Program-made: the position numbers and the translations under genes
Notes under the pieces: generated by a model
Told to the model about the DNA's origin: nothing
Database searches by the model: none
The model's input: only the letters and a program-made list of their open reading frames with translations
From: Actinomortierella ambigua
Taxonomy: Eukaryota > Mortierellomycota > Mortierellomycetes > Mortierellales > Mortierellaceae
Direction: 5' to 3'
DNA length: 59,114 nucleotides
Assembly: GCA_016098155.1 (NCBI GenBank)
Contig: JAAAJB010000162.1
Location: forward strand, 1-59,114
Shown here: positions 20,805 through 31,343 of the stretch, in pieces
How the letters are laid out: each line of letters begins with the position of its first letter
Numbering within the stretch: position 1 is the first letter of the stretch

Positions 20805-21739
20805 ACAACAAAAAAGACGACACTGGCCAAGGATGGGAATTGTGTTTGTGTAGCTTAATTTTTTTCCCAAGGGCTCTCTTGTGATCCTTCCCAAGGACCA
20901 CAGGAATGACGGCCCAAGGAAATTTTTGTTTGTTGTCCTCATTCCTCACTTTCTTCCTCACGCTCTAATTTCCGAAATCACGCAAATAAAATAAAAAACA
21001 GCAGGCGCGTGTTTCTCTGTTTACACCAATACAAGTCATGACAATACAAACCAAACCAAAGCTAATCGAACATTGCATTAGCACGTTATTGTCCGTTTTT
21101 CTTTCATTTGCCTTCTATTCACTTGAAAGTTGTTGTTGCATGTAATCGTGACATATCTGCAAAACAAACCGATGGGGTCCGGAGAGTATCGCCATTCTCT
21201 AACGCACATCGCACTAAAGATCCTCTGCTGTAGTCCAAAACTCGCTTCCCCTGACCAAGGATCGGCGCTGGTTGCAAGTTTCAGATCCAAAACTCTCCGT
21301 ACCCCCCTCCCCCTTCAGAGAGAAAAGAGACGAGTACAAGAAGAGGTCTTGAGAATGTTGTGTGCACCTTTTTTTTTCGGAGGATGTTATGGATGAGCCT
21401 AATTTTCATTTTAGAGTTAGGGGGTGCACGATTACCGTTGGTGGATAGACACAAGTGGTGGGACCACAGAGGCGTGGCGTACAGCACTTCCCTTCCCTCC
21501 CGCCCCCCACCAAAGGTGCCCAACTCAAAAATCTGCACGCGTTCTCAACTATTCCTCTCTCGCTCTAGCTCCCTTTCTCTTCTCTCCGACCTTCTTTGTG
21601 TCCGTCTCACCACACCTTATTTTTTTGTGGTGGTCACTGCATGGAATTTCAGTCCAAAGCAGAAACAAATCCAGCGGGTGGAAATGTCCGCACCAGTGCA
21701 TAATCGATTGTACACTTGACGCACCTGCGGGGGAAGCGT

Positions 21740-21804
<65 letters not shown>

Positions 21805-23299
21805 CTGAATAAGCTCATGTTGGTGGAGATCAACCAGCAAAGCGTGTCTCATTCATAGCCTCAAGGAGGAGGGCGATGGATAACGATGTTGATTGTTTCC
21901 AAAGGCTTCTCCTCGAGAAACACCTCTCTGCATTGCACACTCCTACATTAGTACCTCGATCATGCTCTTTATTCTTGATCATTAACCGTTGCTCCCTTTC
22001 CCTTACCAGCCCAAATGCCCAAATCGACTTAAGGTTAACTACAATGAGTACCACTCATACAAACAAGAGGGGGTGCCAGCGACTGTCGATGCACTGTTGG
22101 CCCAGTGTCCCAGGCCGAGAAGGGTCAATAGTCCGTATTAGGAGGTCCGTATCCGATATATGATGGATCACCCTTGGGTCTGTTGCGATCCTCTCGAGTT
22201 CCTGAGTTATCCTTTTCTCCATTCTCATAAATGAAAAAGGGAGATGGCAAAAGCCACGCAACTTGAGGAGAGGGATGTACTTGTGGCAATCTTCTATAGT
22301 GGCGGATGAGGGCATGTACACTGTATTGTGTGTGTGGGAGAGGAAGAGGAAAGTGTGTTAGAACGTGGGGAGAAAAAGTGTAGATGGAGCCTTACGTCGG
22401 CAACAGGATTCGATCCACATTTGACACGCGTACTGGGTATCGTCAATTAGAAAAATGACACCCCACATTTGACAAAGGTGCTACTCCCACAAACGACATT
22501 TGGTGCCTGCAAAAAATGGCGAAGCACATAAAAAAAAAGGGCAAAGCACATAAAAACGGATAAGAAAAAAAAGTAGTAGGGTGTGGAAAGGATCGAACCC
22601 CCTTTCAAAGGTATCCGGGGAAATCTTAATGAATTCAAAGTATTTGTCAATTGTGCTTACACACCATCATGCTTGATGCGAATATGGCGAAGCTTTTTAC
22701 CACGCGTAACCCATACACTGTCCAACCTAAACCTCTCGCCCTCACCAAGTGATTTATCAATATAAAAGGAGAGGTGTGGCCACTGGGCCCACCTCAGGTT
22801 AAAGCAGAGAAACCTCCTCCCCTTGATTGAACACGAGGACCTGCACCTGTAGAGACAGGTGTGTGTCCATTGTACACAACCCCTGCGAACCCGCAACAGG
22901 AAAAATCTATGTTATGCCGACAGCATAGCTTCTATGCAGCTCTTGGGAAGCCTTTTATTGTTAGGACCTCTCTTTTGGTGTCGCCCTACGTCGCCATAGT
23001 CACAGCAAGTGCAAGCATCCCGTAGTAATGCTATGCGTGAGCACAAGATGTGCATGCGCAACTCTCGGTTGGATTTGATTGCCTAGGCGACGCCGAACGA
23101 GATATCTTCAAAGGAGAGGAAGTGCCTCTCATCCAGTACATTGCTACCTTCCCGCCCAAGCGATAGCCTTACATCATTTTAATTGGGAGAGTAGGTAAAC
23201 GCACGACGCATGGCGTCTTGGCGCAGAGGTACACACGAAAAAAAAAGCAGCACGCATGTTGAAGGTGCACATGTTTTATCAAGAGGAAACAAAGGCAAA
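20805..23299. other. Gene-poor stretch after lysozyme 1
   Basis: No gene is supported. A possible poly(A) signal AATAAA lies at 20985-20990. A 60-base GA microsatellite lies at 21744-21804. Two short sequences resembling a tRNA T-loop on the minus strand (near 22410 and 22595) lack a credible D-arm and are not called. A 22055-22321 minus-strand open frame of 88 codons has no recognisable feature. Confidence 0.5.
21744..21804. repeat. (GA)n microsatellite, about 60 bases
   Basis: Almost pure GA dinucleotides, interrupted once by GG. It is the longest simple repeat in the window. Confidence 0.95.
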
Positions 23300-24304
23300 T
23301 CAATGGTGGTCACTATACCGTCTACGATCATCACCACCACTGCCACCACAGCCTGCTCGCCCCTTTGGAAGCACCCATACATGAACGATCTCCTCCAAGC
23401 TGAGAGTTGCAAGAGCCTGACTCTTGGAAGACTTTGCGCGAGCGGCAGAAGACTTGGGGCGAGAGGGAATCTCAGACTGAGACGGCGACTCATCCTGCTC
23501 TGCAGATGGTTGCTTGGGCGTGAATTTTCGCCCCCCACGCCGCAAAGATTTTTTCTTGTTCGCCTTGGAACCACTCGATTTGGTTTCAGGTTGACGTGGA
23601 CGCCAAAGCTTCTTGGCCGCTTCAGCAGAGGCCAGGAGGTCCCGAACGACGGCTGGGTCGACCATATGGGGAGCAGAGGACGCCGAGATGGGTGGGGCCT
23701 TGCAAGGGAGGTTGGCAAACTTGAAGAAATTGTCGAGTCGAGTCTGGGTGATCGCACTCGCCTGATCTGTGAGGCTACGGCGGAAGGCCGCCAGAAAAGA
23801 CAAGGCGGTCCTCATGGATGGGTTCGGCTCTGTTCGTGTCTGTACGTCCATAAAGTAGTCAAGCCCTTTGACGCACTGTCCCAAATGGAACTGGATGTCA
23901 CGGAGTTGACTATCCCATGGCTTTTGGTCGCCCAGAAGTACGACGCCATCGGGAACTGCTGGAGGAGCATAATCCATGCCCACTATGGAATGACTGGAGG
24001 CACGCAAAGATTTTCGCTCCTCCACAGAAAGAGGAGATAAGAAGAGGGGCTCAGAAAGGGAGCACCTGGGTAAACCACCGGATGTCGTACCGTACGAGCA
24101 GACTTGGATATGGCGAGGGCAAGGCACGTAAGCGAAGGCCTCGTTCTGACGAACGAGAGCAGGGTCAAAGGAACCCGTGGAACCTTGTTGCAGGGAACGC
24201 AGAACCCGCACTTCCTCCTCGAGGGAGCGCAGGCTCACCTGCATATTAGCCCAGCCCGCGGCCATCTCGGCAGGGCTGGGAAGCGTCGAAGCGTCATCTG
24301 ACAT
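23300..24304 (-). mobile_element. DIRS-like retrotransposon Gag ORF, without partner genes
   Basis: One open frame of 334 residues. Residues about 10-40 form a short coiled coil (MQVSLRSLEEEVRVLR). The middle has the pattern I associate with ORF1 (Gag-like) proteins of DIRS/tyrosine-recombinase retroelements in Mucoromycota-type fungi: L-R-D-I-Q-F-H-L..LDYF, then a helix with FLAAFRRSLTDQASAITQTRLDNFFK and NLP. The C-terminal third is basic and low-complexity (SGSKANKKKSLRRGGRKF), suited to nucleic-acid binding. No reverse transcriptase, RNase H or tyrosine recombinase frame is visible within 2 kb on either side, so it is a remnant, a non-autonomous element or a domesticated gag. The frame is intact, which is unusual for a dead relic. 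Confidence 0.6.
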
Positions 24305-24967
24305 AAATAAAGACGAAAGAGGACAAAGACTGGGAAGGAACGCGAAAAGATGGTAAAGAAAATTGGAGTACGCTGGAACCTCACTTTTCTAGTTGGGATT
24401 GCTGGAAAAATAAAGTTGGTCACGTTAGATATGAGGAGGTGTCCCCCTCTTGATTGCAGTTTACTATAAAATGATCGTACCTATTACGATGCCCTGGTGT
24501 GGATACCAAGGTAAATTATATGACCATAGGGCGCAGGGTTAGTAAGGCTATTGCCCTAGCGCATCACCGTCCAGCGAGCCAAAATGTAGAAGGAATCGGA
24601 GTAGCAGGGAAGAACATCCGAGGTTGTGCAACCGAACAGCCAACGACAAGAGCTTGGAGGCTGCCTGTGACTGCAATACTGCGGGCCAGGATGCATCGGC
24701 ACACATTCCGTCTCTAAGCCATGCAATGCCATGCCATACGATTCCCACAATACCCTCAGTGCCTATGTAAGGAATATGAGTGCCCGCTGCAGGTCATTTT
24801 CAAGCATCGAAACAGGCGTGCATATCTTTCGTCTTCACCTACAGCCACAAAATATATGTAGGACGAAGATACATTGGCGCATCGATTCGAGTGGAAGAAG
24901 ACCAAGAAAAGAGCCGAAGCATCAGTGTTATTACTTGAGGATTGCGAAATCTAGAGGCCTCAATGGA
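24305..24967. other. Spacer, includes duplicated DNA upstream of lysozyme 2
   Basis: No gene. From about 24590 (GGGAAGAACATCCGA) it resembles the DNA before lysozyme 3 (27203 onward). Confidence 0.5.
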
Positions 24968-25146
24968 TATAAAACGAAGACGTTCTCACCTCCAAGGAAT
25001 GATTCTACACCCTTATCGTTGCCTACACTTTTCAAGACAATCACAGGTTAGGTCCCCTTCCTCCTCCATTCAACTAGCTCTACCATGTCAATGGAAGAGA
25101 TATTTTAACATTCCGCATCGTTCGCTCTTTCCTCTGCCTTTGATAG
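24968..25146 (+). promoter_or_regulatory. Promoter and probable 5'UTR intron of lysozyme gene 2
   Basis: TATAAAA at 24968-24974, then the same conserved leader as copy 1. The probable intron is 25047-25146 (CACAG|GTTAGG to TTTGATAG|ATCCC), ending nine bases before the ATG. A possible branch site, TTTTAAC, lies near 25105. Confidence 0.55.
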
Positions 25147-25155
25147 ATCCCAACC

Positions 25156-25710
25156 ATGAAGTTCACTCTCGCTCTTGCCACTCTTGTCGCCACCATCAGC
25201 GTCACCATGGCAGCTGCATGCACGGGTATCACCGATGCTGGCGTCGAGCACATCAAGAGCTTTGAGAAGCTTGTCAAGGACGTCAAGAACGATCCCGTCG
25301 GCAATCCCACAGTCGGCTACGGTCACAAGTGCCAGAAGAAGAACTGTTCCGAGGTCAAGTACAAGTTCCCCTTGACCGAAAAGACGGCCTCAAAGCTGTT
25401 GAACGACGACATCACCCACTTTACCTCGTGCCTCGAGGGGGCTCTGGGAAAGAAGGTCAGACTGAACCAGAACCAATGGGCGGCTTTGACCTCGTGGGCT
25501 TTCAACGTTGGCTGTGGTGCCATGGAGGGGTCGGACCTCATCAAGCGCCTGAACAAGGGCGAGAGTCCCAACACCGTCGCTTCTGAGGAGCTCCCGCGTT
25601 GGAATAAGGCCAATCGAAAAGTTTTGAAGGGTCTGATCCGTCGTCGCGAGGCCGAGGTCGAGATGCACAATACCGACAATGCGGACGAGGCCTACCCTGA
25701 CTGCGCTTAG
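25156..25710 (+). CDS. Secreted GH24 lysozyme, copy 2
   Basis: Predicted protein of 184 residues, same length as the other two copies. The signal peptide (about 1-19, LALATLVATISVTMA) is nearly identical to that of copy 3. Catalytic E37 (SFEKL), D46 and T52 (PTVGYGH) are all present, so it should be active. The six cysteines are conserved. It differs from copies 1 and 3 mainly in the loop between E37 and D46 (KLVKDVKN) and the C-terminal helices, which shape the substrate groove. The C-terminus is more acidic (NTDNADEAYPDCA). Confidence 0.92.
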   Translation: MKFTLALATLVATISVTMAAACTGITDAGVEHIKSFEKLVKDVKNDPVGNPTVGYGHKCQKKNCSEVKYKFPLTEKTASKLLNDDITHFTSCLEGALGKKVRLNQNQWAALTSWAFNVGCGAMEGSDLIKRLNKGESPNTVASEELPRWNKANRKVLKGLIRRREAEVEMHNTDNADEAYPDCA

Positions 25711-27571
25711 AATTAGACAACTATCCATATGCGATGAGAAGGAAGGGTGTAGAGGGTGATTTTGAGGTGCAAGTTTTGTTTTTCAGCCCAGATGGCTCAT
25801 GCGTTCTTCTCATCGAACAGAGAAATGACGGCCCTACAAAGAGCATCGTGGGTTTGCTGCCATGTTAGTCCTCGTTCTTCCTTTTTCGTCCTCCATTAAA
25901 AAAATCAATGTTCTCAAGCATACAGACATACATCAACAACGACGGCGCAGAGTGCATTCCAACCTTCTTCGAATAATCAAATACCCGCGGATGTCCTGTT
26001 TGTACAAACTGTCCTTAGCTCACCATTTTTTTTTGCTGAGATGTGTGATCAGCAATAGGAGACAAACAATATCAGAGGAGGTTTCAAGAATAAATCCTCA
26101 GTCCAAACTGCACAAAAGATCAGACAACATCCCGTTGAAATCCAACCTAAAACTATTATCTTTCCAACGGATCAGCGCTGGTGTAATGGGTTTTCCCATC
26201 GTAGGTAGTGTGTAGCGGTCGATAACTCAATATCCAAGTCTTTCAGGGCCAAGATATGGAATTGGCTTGCAACTTGAGTACTTTGGGTGCTATTTTCGCC
26301 AAATCTATCAGAAGTACATAGATTGTGATGAGAACTGGGCAAGGAAAGCGTCCGGCGCTAACACACAGCTGCTGCACCTCGTACGCGACCAGAGGTAGCA
26401 AGTTCAGAAGGGTGTAAGGGTGCAAGCGCTCGTGCGGGAGTGCACAGAACCACGATAGAATCTAGAGTTGGGTGCAGACTGCAATAAAACGGGCCTGCGC
26501 TCTATGTATTCATCTCTCGCGAGGCGAAGGGAGTATCATAAAAAGATCTCGCTTGAGTACAAGGACGGCGAACAAATGGTACATTAGACTCTGCAGGCGG
26601 CCATTTCAAGCATAAATATACAGTGGATCCCATTTAACAATCCTCCATCATCCTTTCACATGTGACGCATCGGTTCGATAAACCTCTATTGTCTTCTTTT
26701 TTTTTCGCAACCTTCTAGAAGGGTAGGCAACGTGCGGCGGTGGTCGTGGGTGGTACAGTGACCACCGTTGTCCTTGGCATCCTGGTAAACATTTGTAAGG
26801 TACTTTCAATGCTGAGATAGGTAGAACCGCCTCTATGATGTACTTGTGCGCCTCGAGGCGTACGCGCCGTGAGATCGCCTACCCTCCCAGTTGAGTGATG
26901 TAAGGGTATCTATTAGGCGGGCAAGTAGCTGTGCGCCAGATGCGATGCACTGCATTCCTTTGAAGGTACCTCTTCCGGTGTTGCCTAGACAATCTGGTCG
27001 GGACGCGGTATTTCCCTTGCTCACCTTGTGTTCACACACTGCATAACCATAAGTGCGCACCCTATGGTTCATTCGAGGCCCTGCTGGCGTGGATACTTGG
27101 GCGCATATGACAACAGAACGCATGGGTCACAGAGTCGAAAAGGCTACAGCTCGGTGTACCACTGTTTAACGAACCAAATATACAGGAGGGGAGAAGAATA
27201 GAAGGAAAGAACATCCGACGCCACAGATCGTGACTGTCATGCTGGCAAGGTGGAGGAGCCGTTGCGTTTGTACAACAGGCACGTACTTTCTCCAGGCTAT
27301 CTTTATGACGGACACTTCTCTCGCCGCGACTGGAATGCCAAGCCATGCAGTACCCGAAAAGAAAAAAATCCTAATTTGTAGTACACCACTTGAGACAGGG
27401 CCATCGAAACGAGTGCGCGTAACTTTGTCTTTACTTACAACCAGAGAAATATACCTCATACGTAGCACGAAGACGCATGGGAGAATCGGTTAGAATGGAA
27501 AAAGGCGAGGTGAAGCACTGAAGCAAAGGTGCTATTCCTCGAGGACTATAAGACTAAAGGGCCTCGTTGGG
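25711..27571. other. Spacer between lysozymes 2 and 3
   Basis: No gene is supported in 1.9 kb. The right part (about 27010-27571) is duplicated lysozyme-upstream DNA. The rest appears unique to this interval. Confidence 0.5.
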
Positions 27572-27769
27572 TATAAAAACAAAGATATTTTCGCCTTCAA
27601 GAATGACTCTTCATCCTCACCATTGCCTTCACATCCCAGGATAATCACAGGTTCGATCCCCCCATATTAGCTCTACCATACATAAAGCACGAAACATTCA
27701 TGTCAACGACAGGCATTCTCTAATTCGTATCTGTCATTCCCTTTTCCTCTGCCTTTCTGCCTTTGATAG
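27572..27769 (+). promoter_or_regulatory. Promoter and probable 5'UTR intron of lysozyme gene 3
   Basis: TATAAAA at 27572-27578, then the shared leader. The probable intron is 27651-27769 (CACAG|GTTCGATC to TTTGATAG|ATCTC), with CTAATT near 27719 as a candidate branch point. It ends nine bases before the ATG. Confidence 0.55.
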
Positions 27770-27778
27770 ATCTCAACC

Positions 27779-28333
27779 ATGAAGTTCACTCTCGCTCTTG
27801 CCACTCTTGTCGCCACCATCAGCGTGACCATGGCTGCCGCATGCACAGGCGTCAACGATGCCGGCATCGAGCATATCAAACACTTTGAGGGCTTTGAGCC
27901 CAACGTGGAGGACGACCCCGTCGGCAACCCCACAGTCGGCTACGGCCACAAGTGCCAGAAGAAGAAATGTGCCGAGGTCACGTACAAGTTCCCCTTGACC
28001 GAGCAGACGGCCACACAGCTGCTGAAGGACGATCTCCCGACCTACACCTCGTGCCTCGAGAAGGCACTGAACGATAAGGTCACGCTGAACAAAAACCAAT
28101 GGGCGGCCTTGACCTCGTGGATCTTCAATCTTGGCTGTGGCAAGTTGGAAATTGCGGATCTCATCAAGCGCCTGAACAATGGCGATGACCCCAACACTGT
28201 CGCTGCCGAAGAGCTCCCCCGCTGGAACAAGGCTGGCGGGAAAGTCTTTAAGGGTCTGGTCCGTCGTCGTGAGGCGGAGGTCAAGCTTTTCAAGACGGCC
28301 ACCAAGGACAAGGCCTACCCTAAATGCTCTTAA
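27779..28333 (+). CDS. Secreted GH24 lysozyme, copy 3
   Basis: Predicted protein of 184 residues with a signal peptide about 1-19. Catalytic E37 (HFEGF), D46 and T52 (PTVGYGH) and all six cysteines are retained. The E37-D46 loop is acidic (EPNVED), unlike the basic or neutral loops in the other copies. The segment after the core motif reads NLGCGKLEIADL instead of NVGCGAM. First ten codons and 5' leader are closest to copy 2, so copies 2 and 3 look like the younger pair. Confidence 0.92.
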   Translation: MKFTLALATLVATISVTMAAACTGVNDAGIEHIKHFEGFEPNVEDDPVGNPTVGYGHKCQKKKCAEVTYKFPLTEQTATQLLKDDLPTYTSCLEKALNDKVTLNKNQWAALTSWIFNLGCGKLEIADLIKRLNNGDDPNTVAAEELPRWNKAGGKVFKGLVRRREAEVKLFKTATKDKAYPKCS

Positions 28334-29777
28334 AGGAACCCGGACCTCACACAACCCATAGACGATGTGGACAGAGGGCGAGGAGAAAGTGTGTGTCCGT
28401 ATAGTTACGAGTTTTAAAAAGTGTTTTTTTTTTATCCAGATGGCTCTCATGCATGCTTCCCATGAAATAGAGGAATATAGCGGATATAGTGGTCCTTGGA
28501 GAAGTAACCAGTATTACCCATTCTCTTTCGTACACGATCAAATCAAACCCCACTGCATGTGTGACCCGTATTTTTTCCCTCTGTAATGTGCATCCACTGG
28601 GCATGATAAAAAAAGAGACGGGGAGGAGTACATGCAGTAGGTACACAATATGCCTCACGACAACCCATTGGCTTCCAGCCATATATGTACTGTGCGAAGG
28701 ATCGGCGTTCTATCCAAAACTGTCGCATACCTGTAAGGGATCAGAAGAGCATTGTACCAAGGGTTTCATCATTAGGTTTGAGTCTGTGTGTCCCCAGGTT
28801 TTGATGGGTCTTTATTGGTAAGTACATGCAACGTACCCAAACCATAGCATGCACTCTCTACTTTCTCGTCGTCTCTTTACCCTGCCCCTTTTTTCTCTTA
28901 TGTGGCGACTGGATGAAGTTTCGGTCAAAGGAGAGGCACCATAGAAAACAACTCAGTGCATGTTAACTGTTTCTCCCACCCAATAATTTTTTGTGGAGAC
29001 CGTGGGTGCGTGGGAAAAGGGTCACGATTATCCAACTCTGTAGTCTGTGCATAACGTCGTTTGAGAGAGGTAGTGTAGTTTTCGCGTCAGGGGGATAGGT
29101 GCTGAGGATAGGAGGGGTAGGGGGAACGTCGATTAGAGCTGGACCTGTGCACAGGCCAACGAGAAATGAAGCGATTAGCTCGGTTTTTCAGAGGGTTTGT
29201 TGGGGATCAAAATGGCACGATCCTTCTCTCGTGAGGGAATATTGCTGATGCAACGGAACCGATTGTTGTTGTGTTTGTACGAGGGCATTCCACCTTCGCG
29301 ATGGGGTGTGTGTACGACAAGTGCAAAAACAAGGGATGAACCAGCCTATGAAGAGAGGTTCGATTCATACCTTGTCCTTGCACTTTTCGTAGACATGACC
29401 CTTCGTAAAGCTGGAGCACACTATTGGGACCTCAACGTAGGCCCTTGTACAATCAACAACAATCGATTCCGTCGTCTTCTCCCAGGCAACACCCGAATGA
29501 CGTGGCCTAAACACCAGCGCAAGTGAGGGGGTGTTTGTGAGGAATCTCAGTCTCCTCAAACATTGAGCCTCCCTCTCTTTGTTGCACACACTATATCAAT
29601 CTGGCGAGTTGACGTTTGTGTTTATTCGTTCAGCCGTATCTGGTAGATATTTGATTGTGTTTGGGTGTTTGTACGTGTGTCCTTATTGGAAACAAGAGGC
29701 TAAGAAAGAAGGAACGAAATAAAAAAGCAAAATATCAAGAAAACGTCCACAAGCTTGAGGACAGATGGATGGACATG
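28334..29777. other. Spacer between lysozyme 3 and the disordered-protein gene
   Basis: I see no supported gene. A plus-strand frame of 109 codons (29197-29526) has no domain or homologue that I recognise. A short motif (AAGGATCGGCG) near 28698 is shared with 21258, perhaps the tail of the lysozyme duplication unit. Confidence 0.5.
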
Positions 29778-31343
29778 CTAATGACTAGCCTGACTCGGGT
29801 ACAGCTCCATACCGGGTCCCTCTGTGAACCCAGTGAAGCTCGGCTGGCGACGCGTGAGGCGGAAATGCGGGTTGGCGACCTCAGGCGCCGGTAGCGCCGG
29901 TAACGCCTCGTAGCCAGCAGAGTCCTCCTCGCCCGACAGGACCGGCGAGAATGGCGGCGACATCAACGTGGGCGACCCAACCGCATAGCTCGAATGTTGC
30001 AGCCGATCCCGCACCGCAGTATTCGCCACATCCAAGAAGGGAGACCTCGGACTACGCGACCCAGAGTCTAGTTGGGGCGGTGGGAAAACAGAAACATGAA
30101 GCTGGTCATGGCGGCTGCTGCTACTGCTGCTGCTATTTTCTGGGCGACGGTTTTTGCCTGGTTGGCCGTTGCCCACGCGCACACAATGCTCCGATTCGCC
30201 ATCTTGCAGCGACAGCTTGGCTAGCAACGTTGGGTCCGAGTAGCCATATTGCGAAATCCTGCGCTGCAACGTATAGCTCTCTGCGGGCGATGCCTGTGCC
30301 GCATAAATGTCCTGTGTCGTGTCGGGCAAATCGTTTGAGCCAACCTTCTCCATCGCCCGCACCGTTAAAGGCGACGGTGTCCGCGTAATCGATGCTTGAA
30401 CCGCAAGTCCCTTTGCCTTGGGATCGAGTGGCACCGGCGACAGAGAGGTATTGGAAGGAGAGGGGGATGGCGAGCTTGAGGTGCCGCCATCACCGCTGCC
30501 TTGGCGCTCGCTATTCGCCATCAAGAGAGCCGCACTGCTCTTGACGTCTTCGTGAAGCTTGCGGAGATAATGATGCAGGTGCTGGTCGTTCTGTGACGTG
30601 GGGAACAAACGCCCTTTGGATGAGACCGTGGCATCGGCATCCCGTAGCATCTGCTGGCTGTTGCGGAGTCGGCACACTTCCTCGTCCCTGTGATTGTTCG
30701 TGCCCTTGGCCATCTTGACACTCTCGCCTGTAGGATGGGGAACACAGTCATCCAGCGTGGGAATCACGCTCTGTGGCATGACCCTGACACCTTGATGGCT
30801 GAATGACTTTTTGTGGCCACCCACTGACGACCGGCGACCAAGGCTCGATGGACGCTGTACAGAGCCATAGCCTCTGGTATTGACGTGATGAGAGAGGCAA
30901 GGGTTGGAAACATAGGTCGAATGACGCTGGCTACCAGCATGGCCACTATCAAAATCAAGGTCGCGTTGGGTCTCCTCGGGAACCGAGTGATAGTCGTACA
31001 GGTCGGGGACGGTGCTGAAGTGCCTTAGATGGTGGGAGGTGCGTCTACGAGGCGGGGAGCGAGGCAGCTCCATGGTTGCGGGATCGAACTGGCAGTCCTC
31101 GCTAAAGCCGGGCACGGGCATGGATTCCTCGGCCATGGGGGACAGCGACGACTCGCCGAGACCCTGACTGGTTCTGCGTAGAAGGGGGTCGCTCTGGCTG
31201 TCATAGCCCTGCTGTTGGGGGCAATAGTGTGGGAACGAGATGGATTGAGACCGACGCGGATGGGGGCGGGTCTGCTGGTGGTGTTGGCTGTCCGAGTTGC
31301 CACCCTGACTATGATTCTTGTAGGTACTTGCAAAAAAGTCCAT
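29778..31343 (-). CDS. Disordered Ser/Pro-rich protein with repeated RRxS/T sites
   Basis: Predicted protein of 521 residues with no recognised domain. It is low in hydrophobic residues, rich in S, P, H, Q and R, and probably disordered. Basophilic kinase-type motifs recur: RRSQS at 30-34, RRTS 56-59, RRRTS 99-103, RRSS 170-173, RRIS 361-364 and RRQPS 498-502, together with many S/T-P sites in the C-terminal half (for example RSPRSP 430-435). This suggests a phosphoregulated adaptor or signalling protein (PKA- or AMPK-like kinases, plus CDK/MAPK), which is inference. One long exon. I start at 31343 (MDFFAST); the frame stays open upstream, but that part is low-complexity leader sequence. The promoter region to the right is C/T-rich on the coding strand. 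Confidence 0.7.
   Translation of the reverse strand: MDFFASTYKNHSQGGNSDSQHHQQTRPHPRRSQSISFPHYCPQQQGYDSQSDPLLRRTSQGLGESSLSPMAEESMPVPGFSEDCQFDPATMELPRSPPRRRTSHHLRHFSTVPDLYDYHSVPEETQRDLDFDSGHAGSQRHSTYVSNPCLSHHVNTRGYGSVQRPSSLGRRSSVGGHKKSFSHQGVRVMPQSVIPTLDDCVPHPTGESVKMAKGTNNHRDEEVCRLRNSQQMLRDADATVSSKGRLFPTSQNDQHLHHYLRKLHEDVKSSAALLMANSERQGSGDGGTSSSPSPSPSNTSLSPVPLDPKAKGLAVQASITRTPSPLTVRAMEKVGSNDLPDTTQDIYAAQASPAESYTLQRRISQYGYSDPTLLAKLSLQDGESEHCVRVGNGQPGKNRRPENSSSSSSSRHDQLHVSVFPPPQLDSGSRSPRSPFLDVANTAVRDRLQHSSYAVGSPTLMSPPFSPVLSGEEDSAGYEALPALPAPEVANPHFRLTRRQPSFTGFTEGPGMELYPSQASH

Noticed and set aside
22055..22321. 88-codon minus-strand frame
   Set aside because: No signal, domain or duplicate found.
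22400..22610. Two tRNA T-loop-like sequences on the minus strand (ATCGAATC, GTTCGATCC), one followed by a T run
   Set aside because: No matching D-arm or anticodon arm, and acceptor pairing is poor. A tRNAscan-SE run would settle it.
29197..29526. 109-codon plus-strand frame
   Set aside because: No recognisable feature and unremarkable composition; possible but unsupported.
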